Shown one piece after another: positions 57,175 through 64,000 of a stretch of 64,000 nucleotides of DNA (within the stretch, counting starts at the first letter, position 1; every line of letters starts with the position of its first letter). This DNA comes from Vagococcus entomophilus (GTDB lineage: Bacteria > Bacillota > Bacilli > Lactobacillales > Vagococcaceae). The translations under genes were made by a program, and so were the position numbers. The notes under the pieces were generated by a model. It was not told where the DNA came from. It saw nothing but the letters and a program-made list of their open reading frames with translations, and ran no database searches. The stretch is from contig NZ_NGJZ01000003.1 in NCBI RefSeq assembly GCF_003987595.1, positions 62,001 through 126,000 of the forward strand, written 5' to 3'.

Positions 57175-58806
57175 ATGAAAAAAATGAGTCAATTTGTTTT
57201 GCTTTCCACTCTGCTTTTAGGTATCGGAGTCAGTAACTACCCCACACTCGTTCATGCGGAAAACAACACTACACCTGCCCCTAGCATCCAACCAGCCAAC
57301 ACAACCAATAAGAACAAGAAGATTTTGTTTGACAACACACATGCTCAAACTGCTGGTGCCGCTGATTGGGTAATTGATGGTGGTTTTTCTGACTTTGCCA
57401 ATGCTTTGGCACAAGACGGATTTTATGTTAAAGAGCTAAGAAAAGCAACTCCCATCACTCTCGAAGACTTAAAAAGTTACAGTGTTTTTGTGATTCCAGA
57501 AGCAAATATTCCTTATAAAGAAAGTGAACAAAAGGCCATCTCTGATTATGTTGAGCAAGGAGGCGCTGTTTTCTATATTGCTGATCACTATAACGCAGAC
57601 CGCAATAAAAATCGCTGGGATGCCTCCGAGGTATTCAACGGTTACAGACGCGGTGCATATAACGATCCAGCAAAAGGAATGACTGCTGAAGAAAAAAATT
57701 CTTCTGCTATGCAAGGAGTTGTCAGTAGTGATTGGCTAGCGAATACTTTTGGCGTTCGTTTTCGCTATAACGCCTTAGATAATGTCGAACATGCTGGCAA
57801 TCAACTATTAGATAATACGTTTGGTCTATTAGATGGCGTATCAAGCGTTGCTTTACACGCAGGAAGTACCCTTGCCATTACCAATCCCTCCGTTGCTAAA
57901 GGACTAGTCTACTTACCTTCTGGTCTAACTAGTGCCAATAAATGGTCGCATGCCGTAGATCAAGGTGTTTATAATGGGGGTGGGATTGCTGAGGGAGCCT
58001 ATGTTGCAATTGCAAAGAAAGGGCTAGGAAAAGCTGCGTTTATCGGAGATTCCTCTGCAGTTGAAGATGCATCACCTAAATATAAAAATGAAGAAACCGG
58101 TGCAAAAAAAAATACCTACAATGGTTTTTCAGAAGTCAGTGACAAAACATTATTACTCAATTTAGCAAACTGGCTTTCTCAAAATGAATCCTATAAAACT
58201 TTTACTGAAAAAAACATTTCTTTATCTAGTAAAACTATTTTAGCGGCTAACGAAGCCCCTGAAAAATCAACTGAACCTCAAAGCGAGCCTTGGTCCACTT
58301 CAAAAGCTAGCTATAAATGGTGGAATCCAGCTACTTTCGCTTATGGATCATACGGATATGGTACAACAGCAACTACCGGTGATTCCAGTTCAAGTAGCAA
58401 TTCATCTTCTTCAGATTCTAGCACTCCCTCTTCTGATACAAGTAGTACAACTGCTCCTACCAACACAGAAAAAAGTTATCAATTAAATTGGCCCGAAAAG
58501 ATTCCATCACAAGAAGCAACCACGGTAACTATCCAATTAAACGGTTTTAAGCCAAATACCACTCTTCCCAACTTTGATATAGGCGTATATGATCAAACAG
58601 GAGTACAAGTCGGTTTTGTCCAATCAGAAAATGGAACTTGGCCCACAAGCGCGGGCTACTCACAAAAATTCAGTCTGCGCACAGATAGTACTGGTTCTTG
58701 TACCAAGCAACTATCTATCCGGGTAGAAAAATCCGGGACCCATTCTATTCGACTACGCCAAAATGCAAAAGCGCTCGTTACCAATAAACAATTTGTAGTA
58801 GAGTAA
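57175..58806 (+). CDS. Large secreted protein with ThuA/GATase-like domain
   Basis: A 543-residue exported protein. Signal peptide (MSQFVLLSTLLLGIGVSNYP, cleavage near VHA-EN) is followed by a Rossmann-like domain (about 45-345: ILFDNTHAQTAGAADW, VFVIPEANIPY, GGAVFYIADHYN, AAFIGDSSAVED) resembling DUF4350 or class-I-amidotransferase-like proteins. Then come a Ser/Thr-rich linker (about 405-440) and a C-terminal beta domain (about 440-543). No LPXTG anchor, so it is released or bound non-covalently. The start is the ATG 8 bases after AAAAGGAG; an upstream GTG lies before that site. Function unknown. Confidence 0.8.
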   Translation: MKKMSQFVLLSTLLLGIGVSNYPTLVHAENNTTPAPSIQPANTTNKNKKILFDNTHAQTAGAADWVIDGGFSDFANALAQDGFYVKELRKATPITLEDLKSYSVFVIPEANIPYKESEQKAISDYVEQGGAVFYIADHYNADRNKNRWDASEVFNGYRRGAYNDPAKGMTAEEKNSSAMQGVVSSDWLANTFGVRFRYNALDNVEHAGNQLLDNTFGLLDGVSSVALHAGSTLAITNPSVAKGLVYLPSGLTSANKWSHAVDQGVYNGGGIAEGAYVAIAKKGLGKAAFIGDSSAVEDASPKYKNEETGAKKNTYNGFSEVSDKTLLLNLANWLSQNESYKTFTEKNISLSSKTILAANEAPEKSTEPQSEPWSTSKASYKWWNPATFAYGSYGYGTTATTGDSSSSSNSSSSDSSTPSSDTSSTTAPTNTEKSYQLNWPEKIPSQEATTVTIQLNGFKPNTTLPNFDIGVYDQTGVQVGFVQSENGTWPTSAGYSQKFSLRTDSTGSCTKQLSIRVEKSGTHSIRLRQNAKALVTNKQFVVE

Positions 58807-58837
58807 ATTTTATCCTTAAAATTTTTATCTAAAACCA

Positions 58838-58888
58838 AAAGACAGGCAATAAAACGGTACACTTGTTTTATTGCCTGTCTTTTTTTCT
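58838..58888. terminator. Terminator after the secreted protein
   Basis: AAAGACAGGCAATAAAAC and GTTTTATTGCCTGTCTTT are perfect complements around a 9-base loop, followed by T residues. Confidence 0.9.
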
Positions 58889-58917
58889 TATTGTTAGCTT
58901 TGACCCTGCCGATACAT

Positions 58918-59457
58918 TCAATCTTCTTGTTTCTTAAAAAACAAATACGTTAAGTCATTTTTAGTATAAGAACAAACAGGTTTTAGATGCGCTTCGCGTT
59001 TAATTTGATGAAACAAAGGAATCCCTTTGCCTATAATAATCGGTACAACTGCAAGGATATACTCATCAATTAGATTTTCACTGACTAGCGGATCAATCAG
59101 AGAATTTCCACCAACTATCCAAATATTTTTCCCTTTCTTAGCTTTTAACTGTTTCACTAATTTGGTTACAGGTTGATGCACAAAATGAATGTGTTCCTCT
59201 TGTGAAATATTGTCTCTTGAAGTTAGGACAAAAGACTCACACTTTTCATACGGATATTGCCCTGGAGAGAGCTCTGTTACAATTTGATCATAAGTAGTTC
59301 TCCCCAATATCACAGTGTCAATATCTCGATAGAAGTCTTCATAAGTCGTATCCTCTTCTACTATTTCTGGATCCAACCAATCAATTGATCCATCTTCTTT
59401 CGCAATATAACCATCCAAACTCACTGCTATGTATACTATTACTTTTCTCTCGTCCAT
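58918..59457 (-). CDS. RibD C-terminal-type dihydrofolate-reductase-fold protein
   Basis: A 179-residue reductase-like protein (YyaP/YwjB type). KVIVYIAVSLDGYIA at the start, VILGRTTYDQI and IWIVGGNSLIDPLV (NADPH loop) are seen. Members are usually not true DHFR; a flavin- or pterin-related reduction is possible. It diverges from the adjacent TetR pseudogene, a pairing that suggests former regulation by it. Confidence 0.85.
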   Translation of the reverse strand: MDERKVIVYIAVSLDGYIAKEDGSIDWLDPEIVEEDTTYEDFYRDIDTVILGRTTYDQIVTELSPGQYPYEKCESFVLTSRDNISQEEHIHFVHQPVTKLVKQLKAKKGKNIWIVGGNSLIDPLVSENLIDEYILAVVPIIIGKGIPLFHQIKREAHLKPVCSYTKNDLTYLFFKKQED

Positions 59458-59557
59458 AAAACGCCTCCCACCTCTTTGACAATTATTATATCAAGCTCTA
59501 AACTGAATAAAAGAGACAAAGATTGAATTTGTCTCTTGACTTTGGAGGGAAAAATTG

Positions 59558-60146
59558 ATGAATCACACAAAACAGTCTGTCTGGCTTGACACACAAACTT
59601 TACTACTTGCTAATCATCCATTTAAAACAGTAACAATCAATCAAATATGTGCCGCCTCAAAGATTCATCGTTCAACTTTTTACCGTCTTTTCTTAGATAA
59701 ATTTGATTTGTTAGAGTTTGGGATTGCACAATTATGGGAAGATTATTTCAATTGTTTGACTTTTGAAAAGCTTTCTACACCTTTTCAAACCGCAGATGGT
59801 TTTTTTCTTTTTCACAAGCCAAAAAACTCATTAGTTCTCAAAAGTTTGATCTTGAGTTACTAGAAACGATCCAACGCCTCACGCTTAACAAACTAAAACA
59901 GCAATACTTGATTTGTCTTAACGAGGAAAAAAGCGAATTAATTGCAGGATATATCTTAGCTACTATCGTCTATATTGATGACTTCAAAAGTAAAAAAAAT
60001 TGTCTCCCAAAGACAAAGATGCGCTTTTTTTAGATTTAGCGCTCAACAATCCTGTAGTAAAAGAAACTTGGAAACAACCTAGCTTAGAAATTGAAACTTT
60101 TTATAAAGAATCCACTCTTACGTTACATCCAACCAATAAAAAATAA
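59558..60146 (+). pseudogene. TetR-family regulator with two frameshifts
   Basis: The first frame (to 59863) has a TetR helix-turn-helix: TVTINQICAASKIHRSTFYRLFLDKFDLLE. It then goes out of frame at a 7-T run (59800-59806). Adding one T continues SQAKKLISSQKFDLELLETI...AGYILATIVYIDDF, and adding one A to the 8-A run at 59992-59999 continues LSPKDKDALFLDLALNNP to a stop at 60146. The repaired protein is about 196 residues, normal for the family. Two single-base homopolymer losses are typical of sequencing error, so the gene may be intact. GGAGGG precedes the ATG; the TTG at 59555 is less likely. Confidence 0.8.
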
Positions 60147-60220
60147 TCCTTCTCAAAAAATCCCAGCTATTTTTTCTTTTTTTACCATTTTTCCGCCATT
60201 CTTGCTTTAAAAATAAAAAA

Positions 60221-60276
60221 GAGAATGCGTATTCCATCTTCTAAACGTCCAAAGACGCCGACAGAATACCATTCTC
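60221..60276 (-). terminator. Terminator downstream of tRNA-Lys
   Basis: On the minus strand GAGAATGGTATTC pairs with GAATACGCATTCTC (one bulge) around a long loop, then a T run (CTCTTTTTTATTTTT). Confidence 0.75.
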
Positions 60277-60293
60277 GTGGGTTTGGCACCCAA

Positions 60294-60366
<73 letters not shown>

Positions 60367-60489
60367 AAACATTAAAAGTATCACAAAGAGTATTTTAACA
60401 TCAAATTTTACTTTTATCAATTGATTTTTAAGGAAAAAACAGAAAAAGTCTATGATTTCGACTTTTTCTGTTTCTATTTTTCTCAGAAA

Positions 60490-62490
60490 TTATTTTCGCT
60501 CGCTTAATTTACTATATCGAGTTGCCCCAATGATCAGAGGGACCTTCTCCATAGTGGTTTCACTGTATTCTAAGCCAAACCATTCGATTGGAGAAGTGGC
60601 ATATTTTTTTATCGCAAGCTTTGTCTGCATGATATATTTATCAAATTTATGGAGTGCTGTTACATTGGATAGTTCTTCTTCAATCAAGACAAATTTAAAA
60701 TCCCCAACGTCTCTTCCAGGCGTAATCGAATATTTTTGTGGCTGGGGCTTAATCCTGCCAGAATTCATTAGTTCTTTAACAATTTGACGTAAATACAGAT
60801 TAATACTTTGGCGGACTCTAAACCCTAAATAAAGAGTCACTTTCACGATACAATCGCTATCAAGCATATCAATTTCATATTCTCGCGTGTAAGGTTCATC
60901 CGTTACCTCTACATGCACAAACCAATACAAGTCCGCACGTTTTGGTTGCTTATCAAGTATTGAGTACATCACTTGTTGTTCGACATAATCCTCTTGTTCA
61001 TGAGAAATTAAATACACCACATTGGTTTGGAACTTAGGGATTTCTTGGTCTTCTTTTAATTCAATCAATTGCGGTTTATAATCTTTCAAACGTACGGAGA
61101 GCTGCTCCCTTTTTTGAATATCATTCCCTTTTTGCCAAACAAACATCACGGCAATGATTATCACCGCAATACTTGCTGCGACATAGCCTCCGTGGAAAAA
61201 TTTGGCTGCACTTGAGATAAAGAAAATACTTTCAATTGCGGCGAAAAATGCTGTTATCCCCCCAGCCAAAAGTAACGGTGTTTTTCTTTGCTTGAGGTAA
61301 AAGAATAAGAGTGCTGTCGTCATGAGCATGGTAACCGTAATCGATAGGCCATAGGCAGCTTCCATTTTTTCAGAAGAACGAAAGCCAAGAACTATCACAG
61401 AGCATAATAACCATAACCAAAAATTAGCAGCTGGAATATACATTTGTCCTCGGCTAGACCCTGGGTAAATGATGCGCAACTTAGGCAACAACTTCAATTG
61501 AATAGCTTCTGAAATCAATGTAAACGAGCCTGATATTAAAGCCTGCGAAGCAATAATTGCGGCAATTGTGGCAAATAATACCCCGACAAACATCCAAGCA
61601 TTTGGTAACATTTGGAAAAAAGGATTAAAGTTCGTCATTTTTTGATAAATAGGATTATCTTTGACAGACATTAGCCAAGCCGCTTGTCCTAAGTAGTTCA
61701 ATACTAGACAGATTTTTACATACGGCCAGCTAAAACGAATATTTTGTTTGCCTACATGTCCTAAATCTGAGTACAGTGCTTCTGCCCCTGTAGTGGCCAA
61801 GAAGATACTGCCCAAGATAAACAGTCCCATTTTATTTTGTGGGCTTACTAACAAATGAATGGCGTAATACGGATTAAGCGCTCGAATCATAGACCAATCT
61901 TGACTAAAATTCATCAAACCCGTCAAACCTAAAAAAGTAAACCATAGAAGCATCACAGGTCCAAAGGCTTTCCCTACAACATCAGTTCCTAAACGTTGGA
62001 CTAAAAAGAGCACTAAAATAATTATGAGTGTAATCGCTACTGTAACACTCTGCTTGTTGCCAAAAAAATCAGTGTAAAGAGGAATATCTTTTAAGCCCTC
62101 AATCGCTGTTGTAACGGTAACAGCAGGGGTCAAAACCCCATCAGCAAGTAAGGCTGCACCACCTATCATTGCAGGAATCAGTAGATATTTTCCTTGTCTT
62201 TTTACAAGTGTATATAAAGAAAAGATACCTCCTTCCCCTTTGTTATCCGCATTTAAAGCAATCATTACATACTTAACAGTGGTCAAGAGCGTTAACGTCC
62301 AAAATATTAAAGAAACAACTCCTAAAATAAATTCTTTGGAGATGCCTGCAAGTCCACCATTCCCGATTAAAATCGCCTTCATTACATACAAAGGACTTGT
62401 TCCAATATCTCCATAAACGACTCCCATAGCAACTAAAAGTCCTGCCATGCTCAACTTTTTCTTATCCATCTGTCCGGTCTTTTCAGCCAC
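60490..62490 (-). CDS. kup: Kup-type potassium transporter
   Basis: A 666-residue K+ uptake protein of the KUP/HAK family: about twelve spans in the first 440 residues, with [18 protein letters not shown] (about 22-39) as the family signature and [12 protein letters not shown], and a cytoplasmic C-terminal domain (about 450-666). It is expected to import K+ by proton symport. GTG start after AAAGGGGG. A yybP-ykoY-type riboswitch and terminator lie directly upstream on the same strand, so expression is probably controlled by premature termination. Confidence 0.94.
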   Translation of the reverse strand: MAEKTGQMDKKKLSMAGLLVAMGVVYGDIGTSPLYVMKAILIGNGGLAGISKEFILGVVSLIFWTLTLLTTVKYVMIALNADNKGEGGIFSLYTLVKRQGKYLLIPAMIGGAALLADGVLTPAVTVTTAIEGLKDIPLYTDFFGNKQSVTVAITLIIILVLFLVQRLGTDVVGKAFGPVMLLWFTFLGLTGLMNFSQDWSMIRALNPYYAIHLLVSPQNKMGLFILGSIFLATTGAEALYSDLGHVGKQNIRFSWPYVKICLVLNYLGQAAWLMSVKDNPIYQKMTNFNPFFQMLPNAWMFVGVLFATIAAIIASQALISGSFTLISEAIQLKLLPKLRIIYPGSSRGQMYIPAANFWLWLLCSVIVLGFRSSEKMEAAYGLSITVTMLMTTALLFFYLKQRKTPLLLAGGITAFFAAIESIFFISSAAKFFHGGYVAASIAVIIIAVMFVWQKGNDIQKREQLSVRLKDYKPQLIELKEDQEIPKFQTNVVYLISHEQEDYVEQQVMYSILDKQPKRADLYWFVHVEVTDEPYTREYEIDMLDSDCIVKVTLYLGFRVRQSINLYLRQIVKELMNSGRIKPQPQKYSITPGRDVGDFKFVLIEEELSNVTALHKFDKYIMQTKLAIKKYATSPIEWFGLEYSETTMEKVPLIIGATRYSKLSERK

Positions 62491-62542
62491 ACTTTATTCC
62501 CCCTTTACACAATCCACATTTTATTCTTAAATCAGGTAGTAG

Positions 62543-62591
62543 AAAAAAACGACCTAAGTAAGATCGTCAAAATAGACGAGTTACTTAGGTC
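62543..62591 (-). terminator. Expression-platform terminator before kup
   Basis: On the minus strand GACCTAAGTAACTCGTC pairs with GACGATCTTACTTAGGTC, then seven T. Its 5' arm (GACCTAA) is the same sequence that closes the P1 stem of the upstream aptamer, so the two structures exclude each other. Confidence 0.88.
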
Positions 62592-62692
62592 TTGCAATTT
62601 CATTTTTGAACCAGTGGACTTTCGACCACTTGACGTTGTTGATTCAAAATCAGCTCTTTCCATCGAAAGGTCTGTCGCTACTCCCCTAATTT
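62585..62692 (-). ncRNA. yybP-ykoY (manganese) riboswitch aptamer
   Basis: The minus strand begins TTAGGGGAGTAGCGAC and ends TTGCAAGACCTAA, matching the yybP-ykoY consensus GGGGAGUAGC at the 5' side and GCAAGACC at the 3' side, with P1 TTAGG/CCTAA. The interior has the conserved CGTCAA followed by a hairpin GTGG TCGAAAG TCCAC. The family binds Mn2+ in a cross-strand site. Here ligand stabilising P1 would sequester GACCTAA and prevent the terminator, giving an Mn-on switch. The downstream gene is kup, an unexpected target. Confidence 0.78.
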
Positions 62693-62779
62693 CAAGTTTA
62701 TTATCACTAAGTTTGAACGAAATAGCAAATGTTAGATTCAAAAATTATAAAATTCATAAAAATTTTGAATAAAAAAGGG

Positions 62780-62929
62780 TTATTTTTTTACTTTGGTTCT
62801 CTTTTCTCTGATCTCACACTTACAATCAGAACAGCCACAGCTTCCCTTGCTACCTTTTTTGATATAGGTATTATAGATAATATAGCCTGCCGTTCCAAAA
62901 ATAATCCCTGCAACCACCCAAGTAGCCAT
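62780..62929 (-). CDS. FeoB-associated Cys-rich membrane peptide
   Basis: A 49-residue protein with one span at the N-terminus (ATWVVAGIIFGTAGYIIY) and a Cys-rich tail CGCSDCKCE (four Cys in eight residues), ending in a Lys/Arg-rich stretch. Such peptides sit immediately downstream of feoB and likely help iron transfer at the membrane. GGAGGG precedes the ATG, 10 bases after the feoB stop. Confidence 0.88.
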   Translation of the reverse strand: MATWVVAGIIFGTAGYIIYNTYIKKGSKGSCGCSDCKCEIREKRTKVKK

Positions 62930-62939
62930 ACTTTCCCTC

Positions 62940-64000
62940 CTATTCTGACGTTGTCGATAAATTCTGTATGGACAAAGACTTAACTCTTTTTGGTTTTCTT
63001 ACAAGTGCATAGATAATAAAAGCAATACATAAACATGCGCTTACCTGACCTACTCCAAAAATACCATTTTCAACAAGCCAATGACCTAGTTGATAGGCCA
63101 CAAAGCTGACAACATAGGCTAACCCGCATTGGTAGCCAACCGCAATCAATGTCCACTTCCACATTACTAGCTCTCTATGAATCGCACCAATTGCAGCAAA
63201 GCAGGGTGCGCATAATAAATTAAACAACAGGAATGAATAGCCTGATAACGGAGTAAAGGATTTTTGTAATAATGGCCAGATTTCGTTTCCATTTTCAGAA
63301 ACTTCTTTCATCCCACCATATAAAATTCCAAATGTATTCACAACATTTTCTTTCGCTACTAAACCTGTAATTGTCGCAACTGTTGCTCGCCAGTTTCCCC
63401 AGCCTAATGGTGCAAACAAAAAGGCAAATAAATTTCCGAAACTTGCTAAAATACTATGATTCTCAGAAACACTTTGCAACTGAAAATTATAACTAGAAGT
63501 AAACCAAATTAGGATACTGCACACAAAGATGATGCTGCCAGCTTTTTTTACAAAAGATTTGGTCCGATCCCAAGTCTGGATCAAGATTCCTTTAAGATTC
63601 GGTAGATGATACGAAGGTAATTCCATGATAAATGGAGCTGGATCCCCTGAAAATAATTTTGTTTTCTTTAACATAATTCCAGAGATCACAATTGCACCAA
63701 TCCCTACAAAATAAGCAGAAGGCGCCACCCAACTATTTTTTGGGAAAAATGCGCCTGAAATTAGCGCAATAATTGGCAACTTAGCTGAGCATGGCATAAA
63801 AGTAGTCACCATGACCGTCATTCGTCGATCTTTCTCATTTTCAATTGTACGACTCGCCATCACACCTGGGACACCACAACCTGTCGCGACAAGCATGGGA
63901 ATAAACGACTTACCTGAAAGTCCAAATTTTCTAAAGAAGCGATCCATCACAAACGCAATCCGCGACATATAGCCACAATCCTCTAAAAAAGCTAAACACA
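62940..64000 (-). CDS. feoB: Ferrous iron permease FeoB, C-terminal part
   Basis: Partial: the frame is open to the window edge, and residues before the first in-frame ATG (LAFLEDCGY) continue the family sequence. The visible part has the conserved GLSGKSFIPMLVATGCGVPGVMASRT (Gate/pore motif with Cys), several spans, a second Gate region LVAKENVVNTFGI, and a C-terminal tail. The N-terminal G-protein domain lies outside. FeoB imports Fe2+ driven by its GTPase domain. Confidence 0.95.
   Translation of the reverse strand, partial: CLAFLEDCGYMSRIAFVMDRFFRKFGLSGKSFIPMLVATGCGVPGVMASRTIENEKDRRMTVMVTTFMPCSAKLPIIALISGAFFPKNSWVAPSAYFVGIGAIVISGIMLKKTKLFSGDPAPFIMELPSYHLPNLKGILIQTWDRTKSFVKKAGSIIFVCSILIWFTSSYNFQLQSVSENHSILASFGNLFAFLFAPLGWGNWRATVATITGLVAKENVVNTFGILYGGMKEVSENGNEIWPLLQKSFTPLSGYSFLLFNLLCAPCFAAIGAIHRELVMWKWTLIAVGYQCGLAYVVSFVAYQLGHWLVENGIFGVGQVSACLCIAFIIYALVRKPKRVKSLSIQNLSTTSE

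Noticed and set aside
62491-62741. c-di-AMP (ydaO) riboswitch before kup
   Set aside because: Expected by analogy with other potassium transporters, but the ydaO core motifs are absent, while GGGGAGTAGC and GCAAGACC fit yybP-ykoY.
62532-62741. 69-codon minus-strand frame
   Set aside because: It lies wholly within the riboswitch and terminator, has no ribosome site and encodes only the structured RNA.

Overview
This window looks like chromosome of an Enterococcus or very close relative. Its AT-rich, low-GC Gram-positive character shows in strong AGGAGG-type ribosome sites and frequent TTG/GTG starts. It also has the essential walRK operon with walH, walI, walJ, htrA and rlmH, a menaquinone-precursor cluster, a sucrose PTS operon, and intergenic hairpins beginning GAGCCTGGGACATAACTT. 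I cannot name the species from sequence alone.

Layout. 0.2-6 kb: an arginine-deiminase-fold enzyme, galE, an Mga-type regulator, and a broken cell-wall-anchored lectin/MucBP adhesin. 6.4-10.1 kb: a compact peptide cluster on the minus strand, made of a previously unlisted 29-residue Cys-X-Cys precursor, an attenuator hairpin, a radical SAM/SPASM maturase split by one frameshift, and an ABC exporter; this is the strongest candidate for an undescribed system. 10.1-15.9 kb: mostly gene debris, with a small lipoprotein reading into the end of a PTS EIIC gene, an MFS exporter with a perfect palindromic operator, and an IS3-type transposase remnant. 15.9-19.6 kb: a coupled Hsp70-like / membrane J-like pair. 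20.1-29.1 kb: rlmH, a cluster of DnaA boxes, htrA, walJ-walI-walH-walK-walR and a zinc-ribbon membrane protein. 29.2-37.4 kb: menC-menH-menD-menF-menE-menB, diverging from a hotdog thioesterase and a DoxX protein. 37.5-49.5 kb: YitT, an MFS exporter, an aldo-keto reductase, holA, comEC-comEB-comEA, YccF and a heterodimeric ABC exporter. 49.6-59.5 kb: scrA / scrB-scrR with two operators, an RpiR regulator diverging from a GH4 6-phospho-glycosidase, a large secreted protein and a RibD-type reductase. 59.5-64 kb: a TetR pseudogene, tRNA-Lys(CUU), kup behind a manganese-type (yybP-ykoY) riboswitch, a FeoB-associated Cys-rich peptide and the 3' part of feoB, which runs off the window.

How it works together. 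The Men enzymes take chorismate to 1,4-dihydroxy-2-naphthoate for quinone synthesis; the prenyltransferase and methyltransferase steps are not here. The WalRK block senses and tunes cell-wall metabolism, and HtrA polices exported proteins. ScrA imports and phosphorylates sucrose, ScrB cleaves it, and ScrR probably represses both from a shared divergent control region. Several breaks (maturase, TetR) lie exactly at homopolymer runs, so sequencing error should be excluded before calling those genes dead.
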